Shown: positions 24,630 through 34,370 of the stretch, piece after piece
How the letters are laid out: every line of letters starts with the position of its first letter
How positions within the stretch are numbered: position 1 is the stretch's first letter
Origin: Aliihoeflea sp. 2WW
GTDB taxonomy: Bacteria > Pseudomonadota > Alphaproteobacteria > Rhizobiales > Rhizobiaceae
Direction of reading: 5' to 3'
Assembly (NCBI RefSeq): GCF_000497755.1
Contig: NZ_AYOD01000016.1
Span: forward strand, 62,001 to 126,000
Length of the DNA stretch: 64,000 bases
Program-made: the position numbers and the translations under genes
Notes under the pieces: model-generated
The model's database searches: none
Told to the model about the DNA's origin: nothing
The model's input: only the letters and a program-made list of their open reading frames with translations

Positions 24630-27149
24630 ATGGCATACAAGAGACAGATCGATCGCCTGCCGATCATCCCGGCCGATGCGACCCGGCAGAATGTCACCTG
24701 CCACTATTGCATCGTCGGTTGCGGCTACAACGCCTACTCGTGGCCGATCAACAAGCAGGGCGGCACGGCTGCGGCGGATAATGTTTTCGGGGTTGACCTC
24801 GCGGAGCAGCAGTACGCCGATTCAGACGCTTGGTATTCGCCGTCGATGTACAACATCGTTAAGCAGAACGGGCGCGACGTCCACCTCGTGATCAAGCCTG
24901 ACCAGGAATGCGTGGTCAACTCGGGACTGGGATCCGTGCGCGGCGCGCGCATGGCCGAAATGAGCTACTCGCGTGCGAGGTCCACCCAGCAGCAGCGTCT
25001 GACTGATCCGCTTGTCTGGCGGTATGGCCAGATGCAGCCGACATCCTGGGACGATGCCCTCGATCTGGTAGCGCGCGTCACTGCCCGCGTCGTCGCCGAC
25101 AAGGGTGAGGACGCGCTTTTTGTTTCCGCCTTCGACCATGGCGGAGCAGGCGGCGGTTACGAAAACACCTGGGGCACCGGCAAGCTCTATTTCGGCGCGA
25201 TGAAGGTGAAGAACATCCGGATTCATAATCGTCCGGCCTACAATTCCGAGGTCCATGGAACGCGCGACATGGGCGTGGGCGAACTCAACAACTGCTACGA
25301 GGATGCCGAACTCGCGGACACGATCATGGTTGTGGGCGCGAACCCGCTTGAGACCCAGACCAACTATTTCCTGAACCACTGGGTACCGAACCTTCGTGGC
25401 ACATCCCTGGACAAGAAGGACGAGCAACTCGGGGGCGAGCCTCACGACCGCGGACGCATCATCATCGTCGATCCGCGCCGCACCGTCACCGTCGCGGCCT
25501 GTGAGGCCGAGGCTGGAGCCGAGAACGTCCTTCATCTCCAGATCAATTCCGGCACCGACCTCGCCTTGTTCAACGCGATATTCACTGAAATCGCAGAACG
25601 CGGGTGGGTCGATCATGAATTCATCGATGCGAGCACGGCGACGGAGCTAGGCACAGGGGACGGCACCGATCCCGCCCGCCCGGCAGTATTGACGAACTTC
25701 GCCTCGGCGCGCGACGGCAACCGGATGACAGTGGAAGAAGCGGCAGAGATAACCGGCATTTCCGCCGACGAAATCCGCAAGGCCGCAAGCTGGATTGCCG
25801 AGCCCAAGGAAGGTGGTGCGAGACGCCGCACCATGTTCGCCTACGAGAAGGGGTTGATCTGGGGCAACGACAACTACCGCACTAACGGAGCGCTGGTGAA
25901 CATTGCGCTGGCGACAGGCAATGTCGGTCGTCCGGGAGGCGGCGTAGTGCGGCTTGGCGGCCATCAGGAAGGATATGTCCGTCCGGCCGATGGTCACGTG
26001 GGACGTCCGGCCGCTTATGTCGATCGCCTCCTGATAGAAGGCCAGGGCGGCGTCCATCACATCTGGGGTTGCGACCACTACAAGACGACGCTCAATGCTG
26101 CCGAATTCAAGCGGGTCTACAAGCAGCGCACCGACAAGGTGAAGGACGCCATGAACGCGGTCCCCTATGGCGACCGGGAGGCAATGGTTGACGCCATCGT
26201 CACTGCGATCGACGACGGCGGTCTCTTCGCGGTGGACGTGGACATCGTCCCGACGAAGATCGGCGAGGCATGCCATGTGGTCCTTCCGGCGGCGACTTCG
26301 GGAGAAATGAACCTGACTTCGATGAATGGCGAGCGCCGAATGCGTTTGACCGAACGCTATATGGACCCGCCCGGACAGGCCATGCCGGATTGCCTGATCG
26401 CGGCACGCATCGCCAACAACATGCAGCGCGTGTTCGGGGAGATCGGGAAATCGGAGATCGCTGGGAACTTCAATGGCTTCGACTGGCGGACCGAGGAAGA
26501 CGCGTTCATGGACGGATACAACGCCAACGCAAACGGCGGCGAATTCGTCACCTATGAGCGCCTTCGCGAGATGGGCAACAACGGCTTCCAGGAGCCCGCG
26601 ACAGCGTATGAGAACGGCCGGATCGTCGGAACGCAGCGGTTGTACGCCGACGGCAAATTCGGGACGGAAGACGGCAAGGCTCGCTTCATGCTGGCTGAAT
26701 GGCGCGGACTGCAGGCACCTGGCAAGCAGGAACAGAAGGACCGGTTCCCGTTCCTCATCAACAACGGGCGGGCAAACCTGGTCTGGCAGTCGGCATATCT
26801 CGACGTCGAGAATGATCTAGTGATGGATCGTTGGCCGTTCCCCTTCATCGAAATGCATCCCGACGACATGTCGAAGGTCGGGGTCAAGGAAGGTGATCTC
26901 GTGGAAGTCTTCAATGAGGCCGGATCAACGCAGGCGATGGTCTATCCGACGCCCTCGGCCCGGCCGGGGGAAACCTTTATGCTGTTCGGCTATCCGACGG
27001 GCGTGCAGGGCAACGTTGTCAATGCCGGAACCAATGAACTGCACATCCCGAACTACAAGCAGACCTGGGGCGACATTCGGAAGATTTCGGATGCCCCCGC
27101 TTCGGTTGCCCACCTCTCATTCAAATCCAAGGAATACAGGGCGGGCTGA
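24630..27149 (+). CDS. aioA: AioA, molybdopterin large subunit of arsenite oxidase
   Basis: An 839-residue DMSO-reductase-family enzyme of the usual AioA length, with GGGAGGAAG before its ATG. The [3Fe-4S] ligands are Cys24, Cys27 and Cys31 (CHYCIVGCGYN), with no fourth cysteine. It has no signal peptide of its own; it is exported as a complex with AioB through the Tat signal of that partner. Mo-cofactor contacts include VVGANPLETQTNYFLNHW and GNVGRPGGGVVRLGGHQEG. It oxidises arsenite to arsenate in the periplasm by two electrons. Eleven bases separate it from aioB. Confidence 0.96.
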   Translation: MAYKRQIDRLPIIPADATRQNVTCHYCIVGCGYNAYSWPINKQGGTAAADNVFGVDLAEQQYADSDAWYSPSMYNIVKQNGRDVHLVIKPDQECVVNSGLGSVRGARMAEMSYSRARSTQQQRLTDPLVWRYGQMQPTSWDDALDLVARVTARVVADKGEDALFVSAFDHGGAGGGYENTWGTGKLYFGAMKVKNIRIHNRPAYNSEVHGTRDMGVGELNNCYEDAELADTIMVVGANPLETQTNYFLNHWVPNLRGTSLDKKDEQLGGEPHDRGRIIIVDPRRTVTVAACEAEAGAENVLHLQINSGTDLALFNAIFTEIAERGWVDHEFIDASTATELGTGDGTDPARPAVLTNFASARDGNRMTVEEAAEITGISADEIRKAASWIAEPKEGGARRRTMFAYEKGLIWGNDNYRTNGALVNIALATGNVGRPGGGVVRLGGHQEGYVRPADGHVGRPAAYVDRLLIEGQGGVHHIWGCDHYKTTLNAAEFKRVYKQRTDKVKDAMNAVPYGDREAMVDAIVTAIDDGGLFAVDVDIVPTKIGEACHVVLPAATSGEMNLTSMNGERRMRLTERYMDPPGQAMPDCLIAARIANNMQRVFGEIGKSEIAGNFNGFDWRTEEDAFMDGYNANANGGEFVTYERLREMGNNGFQEPATAYENGRIVGTQRLYADGKFGTEDGKARFMLAEWRGLQAPGKQEQKDRFPFLINNGRANLVWQSAYLDVENDLVMDRWPFPFIEMHPDDMSKVGVKEGDLVEVFNEAGSTQAMVYPTPSARPGETFMLFGYPTGVQGNVVNAGTNELHIPNYKQTWGDIRKISDAPASVAHLSFKSKEYRAG

Positions 27150-27214
27150 GGGCCGATTTTCGGACCGCCGTCATCATCCGGCGGCGGTTTCCCTTTCGAC
27201 AGCATTTCGGAGAG

Positions 27215-27604
27215 ATGATGAAATACCTTATCAAGTTTTTCGCCCCGGCGATTTTCGCAGCAGGTATCGGTCAAGCGACGGCCCAAGATGTGGAAGCAGG
27301 CAAGAAGCTCTTTGCCCGCTGTGTCGCGTGCCACAACATCGATACTACAGCCAACAAGATGGGACCTCATCTTCAAGGGATTCTGGACCGCCCGGCGGCC
27401 TCCGTCGAGAGCTTCAAATATTCACCCGCCATGACCGAGGCTGCCGACGCGGGACTTGTCTGGGACGAGGCATCCTTGCGCGAGTATCTTGCTGATCCGA
27501 AAAAGAAGGTTCCAGGGACACGGATGGTTTTCCCGGGATTGAAGAAGGATGACGAGTTGTCGAACATCATCGCTTACCTCGAAAGTGTTCCGGCAACCGA
27601 ATGA
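27215..27604 (+). CDS. Periplasmic class I cytochrome c, electron acceptor of arsenite oxidase
   Basis: A 129-residue protein with a signal peptide (to about residue 24), one haem motif CVACH and the distal methionine in GTRMVFPG: a soluble mono-haem cytochrome c of the c552/c2 type. It is 65 bases after aioA and overlaps moeA by four bases, in the position of the cytochrome (often called AioC/CytC) of other aio clusters. It probably takes electrons from the AioB Rieske centre and delivers them to the respiratory chain. Confidence 0.92.
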   Translation: MMKYLIKFFAPAIFAAGIGQATAQDVEAGKKLFARCVACHNIDTTANKMGPHLQGILDRPAASVESFKYSPAMTEAADAGLVWDEASLREYLADPKKKVPGTRMVFPGLKKDDELSNIIAYLESVPATE

Positions 27605-28872
27605 ATACGCGGGCGGCAATCGCTTCCCACGATTGCGAAGCAGCCGCTGGAAAAGCGCCGGCGGTCAGCGTGGATGCTGCTCGAAGAATGGCTGTGGAGG
27701 CTGCCGACGCGGTCGCGCAGACGACAACGCTCGACCTGGGTTCGGCGATCGGGCGCGTGATCGCCGCTGATTATTCGTCGCGTCTGGATTTGCCTCCGTT
27801 CAACGCTTCCGCAATGGATGGCTACGCCGTTCGCGGCCCCTACGGGTCGAACGAAGGACCAAGTCGGTACCGTATCGTTGCGGAGACCCGCGCAGGCGAT
27901 GCTGCCGCTTCCTGCATCGATAGCGGAGAGACCGTACGCATCTTCACCGGCGCGTCGGTGCCGACGGGCTGCGACGCCGTCCTGGTGCAGGAGCAGTGCA
28001 TTCAGGTCGAGGATTCGATCGAGCATTTCGGTCGGGTTCGTGCTGGGCAAAATGTTCGGAGGCGCGGCGAAGACGTCAGGCTTGGCCAGAGCCTCGCACA
28101 GTCCGGCATCACCCTGACGGCAGGTCGAGCGGCATTGCTGGCGGCTGGCGGCCACTCTGCGGTCTCTGTCTTTCGAAGGATAAAGGTCGGGCTGCTCTCC
28201 ACCGGAAACGAGCTGCGCGAACCTGGAGCGGACTTGTCGTTCGGCCAGATTTACAACTCGAACCGCATGTTCCTGTCCGGAATGCTGGCAACCCATGCCT
28301 GGGTCGAGATCGTCGATCTTGGAACCGTCCCGGACGATCCTGCATTGCTGCATCGCGTCTTCCGCGAAGCGGAAGACTCCTGCGACGCCCTGCTCACGAC
28401 GGGCGGTGTCTCCGCCGGATCGGCTGACCATGTGACACGCGTCATGCGAGAAGCAGGCGCACGATTCGACGTGATGAAGGTTGCCATGCGTCCGGGAAAG
28501 CCTTTGAAGATCGGGCGGCTCCGGAAGCTCATGGTGCTGGGGCTTCCCGGTAATCCGGTAGCTGCCTTGGTCGGGTTCCGCCAATTTGCACTGCCGGCCC
28601 TTAGAAAGATTGCCGGGCATGTATCTACCGGGCCTGTATGGAGAACAGGTGTTGCCGCCTTTTCCTATGCCAAGCGAACGGGACGGACAGAATTCTTACC
28701 GATCAATTTGGTCGGCGAGGACGATGACGGACGGCCGCTAGCGCACTTGGCAGGCAGCGGATCGTCGGCCAGCGTTTTTGGTTTGGGCAGCGCGGAGGCG
28801 ATCTGCATGCTGCCTTCGGGTACCGACCGTCTTGTGCCGGGGGATCGTGTATCCTTCGAAGCGCTGTACTGA
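27601..28872 (+). CDS. moeA: MoeA, molybdopterin molybdenumtransferase
   Basis: A 423-residue full-length MoeA. The hallmark stretches are present: FNASAMDGYAVRG with the conserved aspartate, FTGASVPTGCDAVLVQEQ, STGNELREPG, TTGGVSAGSADHV and PGNPVAALVGF. It inserts molybdenum into molybdopterin, the cofactor of AioA. The ATGA overlap with the cytochrome gene makes it the last gene of aioBA-cyt-moeA, so the cluster brings its own cofactor-insertion step. Confidence 0.94.
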   Translation: MNTRAAIASHDCEAAAGKAPAVSVDAARRMAVEAADAVAQTTTLDLGSAIGRVIAADYSSRLDLPPFNASAMDGYAVRGPYGSNEGPSRYRIVAETRAGDAAASCIDSGETVRIFTGASVPTGCDAVLVQEQCIQVEDSIEHFGRVRAGQNVRRRGEDVRLGQSLAQSGITLTAGRAALLAAGGHSAVSVFRRIKVGLLSTGNELREPGADLSFGQIYNSNRMFLSGMLATHAWVEIVDLGTVPDDPALLHRVFREAEDSCDALLTTGGVSAGSADHVTRVMREAGARFDVMKVAMRPGKPLKIGRLRKLMVLGLPGNPVAALVGFRQFALPALRKIAGHVSTGPVWRTGVAAFSYAKRTGRTEFLPINLVGEDDDGRPLAHLAGSGSSASVFGLGSAEAICMLPSGTDRLVPGDRVSFEALY

Positions 28873-28921
28873 AGGTTTGGCCCGTCCACTGCTGGCTGAA
28901 GGCGCTCGGACCGCAATCTAA

Positions 28922-28939
28922 CTGTCATCCACTTGTTAC
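28922..28939 (+). promoter_or_regulatory. Pho box upstream of pstS
   Basis: CTGTCAT-ccac-TTGTTAC: the first 7-mer is the perfect PhoB half-site, the second is a weak match at the correct 11-base step. It is 74 bases before the pstS ATG and suggests control by PhoB, possibly the one encoded at the end of this operon. Confidence 0.55.
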
Positions 28940-29012
28940 ATGGACTCGGTACTCCAAGACCGTCGCCTCGCAAGGCGTCAGCAGAAGAAAATTCTGAACA
29001 GGAGTGGGCTCC

Positions 29013-30050
29013 ATGAACAAATTCGTCTTGACGGCCTCTGTGGCCGCCATCGCAATCGGCGCGGCCGCTGGCATCGCCAACGCTCAATCGCGCGACCAGA
29101 TCCGCATCGTCGGCTCGTCGACAGTGTTTCCCTATACGCAGGCGGTTGCCGAAGAATTCGCCAACATGGGCAACACGGCACCGGTCCTGGAATCGACTGG
29201 CACGGGCGGTGGCATGCAGATTTTCTGCGGCGGAGTCGGCACGGAACATCCGGACATCACGGGTGCCTCGCGTGCCATGACCGAGGGCGAGTACGAGACC
29301 TGCGTCGCAAACGGCGTCGACAACATCACCGAAGTCCTTATTGGCAATGACGGCCTCGCAATCGCCATCTCGCAGGATGGTCCGGACATGGACCTGACCA
29401 AGGCCCAGATTTTCCAGGCGCTCGCGGCTGAAGTCGAGGTCGATGGCGAAGTCGTCGCCAACCCCTATACGCGCTGGAACGAGATCGACGCGTCGCTCCC
29501 CGACACCGCCATCAACGTTTTCGGCCCACCGCCCACATCCGGCACGCGCGACGCATTCGTCGAGCTTGTGATGGAAGAAGGCTGTGAATCCTTCGAGGCC
29601 ATCGCCGCTCTGGAAGAAGAGCGGATGGAAGAGGTCTGCCAGCGCATGCGTACCGACGGTCCGTTCGTCGAAGCTGGCGAAAACGACAATCTCATTGTCC
29701 AGCGTCTCCAGGCCGACGACAATGCGGTCGGCATCTTCGGGTACTCGTTCCTGTTCGAGAACCAGGACACGCTGAAGGCGGTCGCCGTAGATGGCGTCGA
29801 GCCGAATGCCGACACCATTGCCGACGAATCCTACGGTGTCGCGCGCCCGCTGTTCTTCTACATCAAGAATGCCCACCGGGGGGTGATCCCGGGTCTGCAG
29901 GAGTTCGCGGAAGAGTACGTCTCGGAAGAGTCGTTCGGCCCGGGCGGCTATCTGGAAGAACGGGGCCTGATCCCGCTCGCGGACGAACAGCGTGAAACTA
30001 CGCGGACGACCGTGGCAGAAGGTGCGCATTTCGACCGCTACACGCAGTAA
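29013..30050 (+). CDS. pstS: PstS-like periplasmic phosphate-binding protein
   Basis: A 345-residue protein; ATG 29013 is chosen for its AGGAG site, with a signal peptide ending about AQS. Phosphate-contact motifs are VGSSTVFPYT, STGTGGGMQIFC and PPPTSGTRDAF. Unlike the E. coli type it belongs to the longer alphaproteobacterial PstS group. It opens the operon pstS-pstC-pstA-pstB-phoU-phoB, separated from pstC by a strong hairpin. Because the locus adjoins aio genes, it may provide phosphate selectivity against arsenate; in Agrobacterium, phosphate genes near aio influence arsenite oxidation. Confidence 0.9.
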   Translation: MNKFVLTASVAAIAIGAAAGIANAQSRDQIRIVGSSTVFPYTQAVAEEFANMGNTAPVLESTGTGGGMQIFCGGVGTEHPDITGASRAMTEGEYETCVANGVDNITEVLIGNDGLAIAISQDGPDMDLTKAQIFQALAAEVEVDGEVVANPYTRWNEIDASLPDTAINVFGPPPTSGTRDAFVELVMEEGCESFEAIAALEEERMEEVCQRMRTDGPFVEAGENDNLIVQRLQADDNAVGIFGYSFLFENQDTLKAVAVDGVEPNADTIADESYGVARPLFFYIKNAHRGVIPGLQEFAEEYVSEESFGPGGYLEERGLIPLADEQRETTRTTVAEGAHFDRYTQ

Positions 30051-30062
30051 CCGTATCCCTGG

Positions 30063-30100
30063 GTTATCCGGGCCGCGTTTCGCTATGCGGCCCGGATAAC
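30063..30100 (+). terminator. Perfect 14-bp hairpin between pstS and pstC
   Basis: Arms 30063-30076 and 30087-30100 are exact reverse complements (GTTATCCGGGCCGC and its partner), loop of 10 bases, no T-run. Best read as an attenuator or 3' stabiliser that lets pstS be expressed above the membrane components. Confidence 0.65.
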
Positions 30101-30131
30101 AACCTTTGCTGGCGACATCTCGAGGGGTGCC

Positions 30132-31514
30132 ATGACCGGATATCTCTTCCTGACGATCATCTTGTTTTCGCTGGCCGCGTTCTATGTCGGAAGATCCGCC
30201 GCAACCCGCTTTGCCGTTGCCGGAGACCGCCTGGCCGTCCATTCCAGACCAATCTATCACGGTGCGTTTGCCGCCATTTGGGTCGGCTTGCCCGCTCTCG
30301 TCCTTGTCTTGGTATGGTTGCTATTCCAGGACGGAGTGGTGCGGACCCTAGTCGTGCAATCGCTGCCACCCTCACTGACGGAAGGGGCGAGCTCGTCCCA
30401 GATTTCCCTGTTCGTCAGCGAAATCCGCAACGTTGCGGCCGGTCGTATTTTCGCCGAGCCGCGACCGGAAATCGCAGCCGCTGCCGAACGCTATGCAAGT
30501 TGGACCGTCCTTGCCAATTGGGCGATGGTCGTTGTCGCGTTATGCATGATGGCCTTGGCCCTCTTCCTGGCGCGGGTTCGGATTTCCCCGCGCTACCGTG
30601 CCCGTCAGAGCTTCGAGCGCGCGCTCGACATCATCATGATCTCCTCGGCTGCGCTCGCCATTCTCGTGACGTTCGGGATCATCGTTTCCCTGACCTATGA
30701 AGCGATCCAGTTCTTCCGGCTCGTTCCGCCGACCGAATTCTTCTTCGGTCTGAATTGGGAGCCCCAGATCGCCATCCGCGCCGACCAGGTCGCTGGGACC
30801 GGTGCATTCGGTGCCGTTCCGGTCTTTACGGGTACATTGCTGATTGCCGCGATCGCGCTGATCGTCGCCATACCGGTAGGGCTCCTGTCCGCAATCTACC
30901 TCGTGGAATTCGCAAACCGCCGAGTTCGCGGCATCGTCAAGCCGATCCTGGAAATCCTCGCTGGCGTCCCGACGGTTGTCTACGGCTTCTTCGCAGTCCT
31001 GACCGTCGCGCCGGCAGTCCGACAGACTGGCTCGCTGTTCGGTATTGCCATTTCCCCCAACAGTGCGCTCGTTGCAGGCGGGGTGATGGGCATCATGATC
31101 ATTCCCTTCATCTCATCCCTTGCGGACGACGCTCTCAAGGCTGTGCCGCAGTCCATGCGCGACGGTTCGCTTGCATTAGGCGCTACGCCCGCGGAAACTA
31201 TCACTAAGGTTCTGGTGCCGGCAGCCTTGCCCGGAATCATGGGCGGCATCCTCCTGGCGGCCAGTCGGGCAATCGGCGAGACGATGATCGTCGTCATGGC
31301 GGCCGGACTGACTGCCAACCTTACAGCAAATCCGCTGGAGGGCGTTACGACCGTCACGGTCCAGATCGTCACTCTGCTGATCGGCGACACTGCCTTCGAC
31401 AACCCAAAGACCCTATCGGCCTTCGCACTCGGTCTCGTGCTGTTCGTCGTCACGCTTTGTTTGAATGTCGCGGCCCTAAAAATCGTCCAGCGATATCGCG
31501 AGAAATATGAGTAA
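30132..31514 (+). CDS. pstC: PstC, phosphate ABC transporter permease
   Basis: A 460-residue permease with an extended N-terminus (two extra membrane segments within residues 1-150), as usual in alphaproteobacteria. The transporter core has the EAA-type loop LALGATPAETITKVLVPAALPG and several membrane spans. It overlaps pstA by eight bases. With PstA it forms the membrane channel for phosphate energised by PstB. Confidence 0.92.
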   Translation: MTGYLFLTIILFSLAAFYVGRSAATRFAVAGDRLAVHSRPIYHGAFAAIWVGLPALVLVLVWLLFQDGVVRTLVVQSLPPSLTEGASSSQISLFVSEIRNVAAGRIFAEPRPEIAAAAERYASWTVLANWAMVVVALCMMALALFLARVRISPRYRARQSFERALDIIMISSAALAILVTFGIIVSLTYEAIQFFRLVPPTEFFFGLNWEPQIAIRADQVAGTGAFGAVPVFTGTLLIAAIALIVAIPVGLLSAIYLVEFANRRVRGIVKPILEILAGVPTVVYGFFAVLTVAPAVRQTGSLFGIAISPNSALVAGGVMGIMIIPFISSLADDALKAVPQSMRDGSLALGATPAETITKVLVPAALPGIMGGILLAASRAIGETMIVVMAAGLTANLTANPLEGVTTVTVQIVTLLIGDTAFDNPKTLSAFALGLVLFVVTLCLNVAALKIVQRYREKYE

Positions 31515-32817
31515 TCCGATGATAGAGCCAACGACGACGACCCGCGCGGCAGCCAGGATTGACTGGAACTCCGGCACGGCACGCTCCCTGCGCAAGAAGC
31601 GATACGCGGCCGATCGACGGCTGCGGTTCTACGGCATCGCGGCGATCTCCATCGCGGTTCTCCTGTTGGGCATCTTGCTCACCTCGCTCGTATCCACAGG
31701 CTATCTTGCCTTCGTACAGACACACGTGACGATGGACGTGGCCATCGATCCGGAACAAGTGCCGGTCGACAATCCGGCCGAAGGCAATTACCGAGCGATC
31801 GTCGCGGACGCTGTCCAGCGGCTGTTTCCAGACATCGATGGTCGTTCCGAGCTTCGGAACGCGGTAGGGATCGTCACGAACGGCGCACAGGTGATGTTGC
31901 GCAACCAAGTGATCTCCGACCCTTCCTTGATCGGCAAGACGTTCTCAATCCAGGTCCCCGTGTCGGATCCGTACGACCAGCTATACAAGGACGTTATCGA
32001 CAGGGATTTGCCTGAGAACCGGAGGCGTTTGAACGACGAGCAAATTGCTCTCTTCGAGACGCTGGAAGACCGCGGGCTGATCGAGGCCAAGGCGAACTGG
32101 GCACTTCTGTTCAATGCCGACAGCCGCTTCCCCGAACTGGCCGGTCTGGCGGGGGCGATCGTTGGCTCGTTCTACGCGTTGCTACTGTGCTTCGTGATCT
32201 CGTTTCCGGTCGGCATCGCGGCCGCTATCTATCTGGAGGAATTCGCGCCCAAGAACCGCTGGACGGACCTGATCGAGGTCAACATCAACAACCTCGCAGC
32301 GGTGCCATCGATCATTTTCGGCCTGCTCGGACTCGCCGTCTTCATTCAAGTCTTCGGCCTCCCGCGTTCGGCCCCACTGGTCGGCGGCCTGGTCTTGGCA
32401 TTGATGACACTCCCGACCATCATCATCGTCACGCGCAACTCCCTCAAAGCAGTGCCGCCCTCGATCCGCGAGGCCGCCCTGGGCATCGGCGCATCCCGGC
32501 ATGAAGTGATCCTGCATCACCTTCTGCCGCTTGCTATCCCAGGTATCCTTACGGGAACCATCATCGGAATGGCCCAGGCATTGGGTGAGACCGCTCCGCT
32601 GCTCCTGATCGGCATGAACGCCTTTCTTACCTCTCCGCCTGGCGGAATCATGGAGCCGGCGACATCTCTGCCGACGCAAATTTTTATCTGGGCTGACAGT
32701 CCCGAACGCGGATTTGTTTCCCGCACCTCGGCGGCAATCCTCGTCCTGCTCGGCTTCCTGATCCTCATGAATGCCATCGCCATTTACCTGCGATCGAAAC
32801 TAGAGAGAAAATGGTAG
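31507..32817 (+). CDS. pstA: PstA, phosphate ABC transporter permease
   Basis: A 436-residue permease with a DUF3333-like N-terminal region (about residues 20-215, one membrane anchor and a periplasmic part) followed by the standard permease domain; the EAA loop reads [22 protein letters not shown]. The start lies within the pstC 3' end. It partners PstC; the pstB gene begins 13 bases later. Confidence 0.92.
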   Translation: MSNPMIEPTTTTRAAARIDWNSGTARSLRKKRYAADRRLRFYGIAAISIAVLLLGILLTSLVSTGYLAFVQTHVTMDVAIDPEQVPVDNPAEGNYRAIVADAVQRLFPDIDGRSELRNAVGIVTNGAQVMLRNQVISDPSLIGKTFSIQVPVSDPYDQLYKDVIDRDLPENRRRLNDEQIALFETLEDRGLIEAKANWALLFNADSRFPELAGLAGAIVGSFYALLLCFVISFPVGIAAAIYLEEFAPKNRWTDLIEVNINNLAAVPSIIFGLLGLAVFIQVFGLPRSAPLVGGLVLALMTLPTIIIVTRNSLKAVPPSIREAALGIGASRHEVILHHLLPLAIPGILTGTIIGMAQALGETAPLLLIGMNAFLTSPPGGIMEPATSLPTQIFIWADSPERGFVSRTSAAILVLLGFLILMNAIAIYLRSKLERKW

Positions 32818-32830
32818 GGGGCTTCGAGGA

Positions 32831-33646
32831 ATGAATCGCATGACCCAGTGGACTCTTGATCCTGAAACCAGAACGACCGAGCCGGCTTCCCTGCCGAAGA
32901 TGCGGGGGGAGAACGTCAACGTCTTCTACGGTACGAAGCAGGCTCTCTTCGACGTCAATCTCGCCGTGCCGGAGCACCAGGTCACGGCTTTGATTGGGCC
33001 GTCCGGCTGCGGCAAGTCTACGTTTCTGCGCTGTCTCAACAGAATGAACGACACGATCGACATCGCTCGCGTCGAGGGCGAGATCACGCTCGATGGCCGT
33101 AGCATCTACGACCCGAAGATCGATGTCGTGGAACTTCGCGCCCAAGTGGGGATGGTATTCCAAAAACCGAACCCGTTTCCCAAATCGATCTTCGAGAACG
33201 TCGCCTACGGCCCTACAATCCACGGCCGCGCCTCCGCAAAGGCGGATCTGGAGCAGATTGTGGTCGACAGCCTTCGAAAGGCCGGTCTGTACGAGGAAGT
33301 CAAAGAGAGGCTTCACGAGCCCGGAACCGGTCTTTCCGGCGGACAGCAGCAACGACTCTGCATTGCACGCGCGATCGCCGTCGCGCCCGAAGTGATCCTA
33401 ATGGACGAGCCTTGTTCCGCACTCGATCCCATCGCAACGGCGAAGATCGAAGAGCTCATCGACGAACTGCGCGAAAACTTCACCATCGTCATCGTTACAC
33501 ACTCGATGCAGCAGGCGGCACGCGTCTCCCAACGCACGGCCTTCTTTCACCTCGGCGTACTCGTGGAGGAAGGTCCGACGAGCGAGATATTCACGTCACC
33601 GAACGACAAGCGGACGCAGGACTACGTCACCGGACGGTTTGGCTGA
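32831..33646 (+). CDS. pstB: PstB, phosphate ABC transporter ATPase
   Basis: A 271-residue ATPase with Walker [11 protein letters not shown]-loop [10 protein letters not shown], signature LSGGQQQRL and Walker [13 protein letters not shown]; the RMND loop after Walker A (LNRMNDTI) is typical of PstB. The GAGG site lies before the ATG. It energises the PstCA channel and, with PhoU, transmits phosphate status to a Pho kinase. Confidence 0.95.
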   Translation: MNRMTQWTLDPETRTTEPASLPKMRGENVNVFYGTKQALFDVNLAVPEHQVTALIGPSGCGKSTFLRCLNRMNDTIDIARVEGEITLDGRSIYDPKIDVVELRAQVGMVFQKPNPFPKSIFENVAYGPTIHGRASAKADLEQIVVDSLRKAGLYEEVKERLHEPGTGLSGGQQQRLCIARAIAVAPEVILMDEPCSALDPIATAKIEELIDELRENFTIVIVTHSMQQAARVSQRTAFFHLGVLVEEGPTSEIFTSPNDKRTQDYVTGRFG

Positions 33647-33662
33647 CCGCTAGGGAGCACCG

Positions 33663-34367
33663 ATGATGACCGCGCATATTGTAGCTTCGTTCGACGACGA
33701 ACTCGCCAAAATCGACCTTCTGATAACCGACATGGGAGACTTAGCGCAAACGATGCTTGCTGACGCCACGCGTGCTTTGGTCGAGGCTGACCTGCCGTTA
33801 GCGCAACGCGTTATATCCGACGATGTCGTCATGGATGCAAGACAGAGAGAAATAGACGAACGGTGCGTCGCTCTCATCGCCAAGAGGCAACCTATGGCGC
33901 AAGACTTGCGGGCAGTGATCGGCTCAATCCGAATAGCAAGCGACCTTGAACGGATCGGCGATCTCTCGAAAAACATCGCTAAACGTGTGGGGGCTGTCGG
34001 CGCAGGTCCGATGCAACGTCGGTTTTCACATTCGTTATCCGGCATGACGGGGATGGTCGGCGACCAGCTTGAAGGCGTCGTTCGAAGCCACGTCACCAAA
34101 GACGTTGATGCGCTCGTCACACTGAGAGCGGACGACAAACGGATCGACATTCAGTACACCGCCGTTTTCCGCGAGCTCCTCACTTACATGATGGAGGATC
34201 CGCGCAACATCACGGCCTGCACTCACCTTCTATTCTGCGCCAAAAACCTCGAACGCATCGGCGACCACGCGACGAACATCGCCGAGAACGCTTTCTACAT
34301 GACTACGGGACGCCAGCTTCCCGCAGATCGTCCCAAGACCGACGAAACCACTCATACCGGGAGCTGA
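33663..34367 (+). CDS. phoU: PhoU, phosphate signalling regulator
   Basis: A 234-residue all-helical protein with two PhoU repeats; each has the metal-binding helix, seen as IASDLERIGDLSKNIAKR and CAKNLERIGDHATNIAEN. It sits between pstB and phoB with 16- and 3-base gaps. PhoU normally links the transporter to the kinase PhoR and keeps PhoB off when phosphate is plentiful. No phoR lies in this operon. Confidence 0.93.
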   Translation: MMTAHIVASFDDELAKIDLLITDMGDLAQTMLADATRALVEADLPLAQRVISDDVVMDARQREIDERCVALIAKRQPMAQDLRAVIGSIRIASDLERIGDLSKNIAKRVGAVGAGPMQRRFSHSLSGMTGMVGDQLEGVVRSHVTKDVDALVTLRADDKRIDIQYTAVFRELLTYMMEDPRNITACTHLLFCAKNLERIGDHATNIAENAFYMTTGRQLPADRPKTDETTHTGS

Positions 34368-34370
34368 ACA

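Noticed and set aside
27574-28620. 348-codon minus-strand frame over moeA
   Set aside because: Shadow of moeA; no domain or ribosome site.
28665-30260. 531-codon minus-strand frame over moeA and pstS
   Set aside because: Antisense to two genes with clear family motifs, and it crosses the intergenic Pho box region; no domain recognised.
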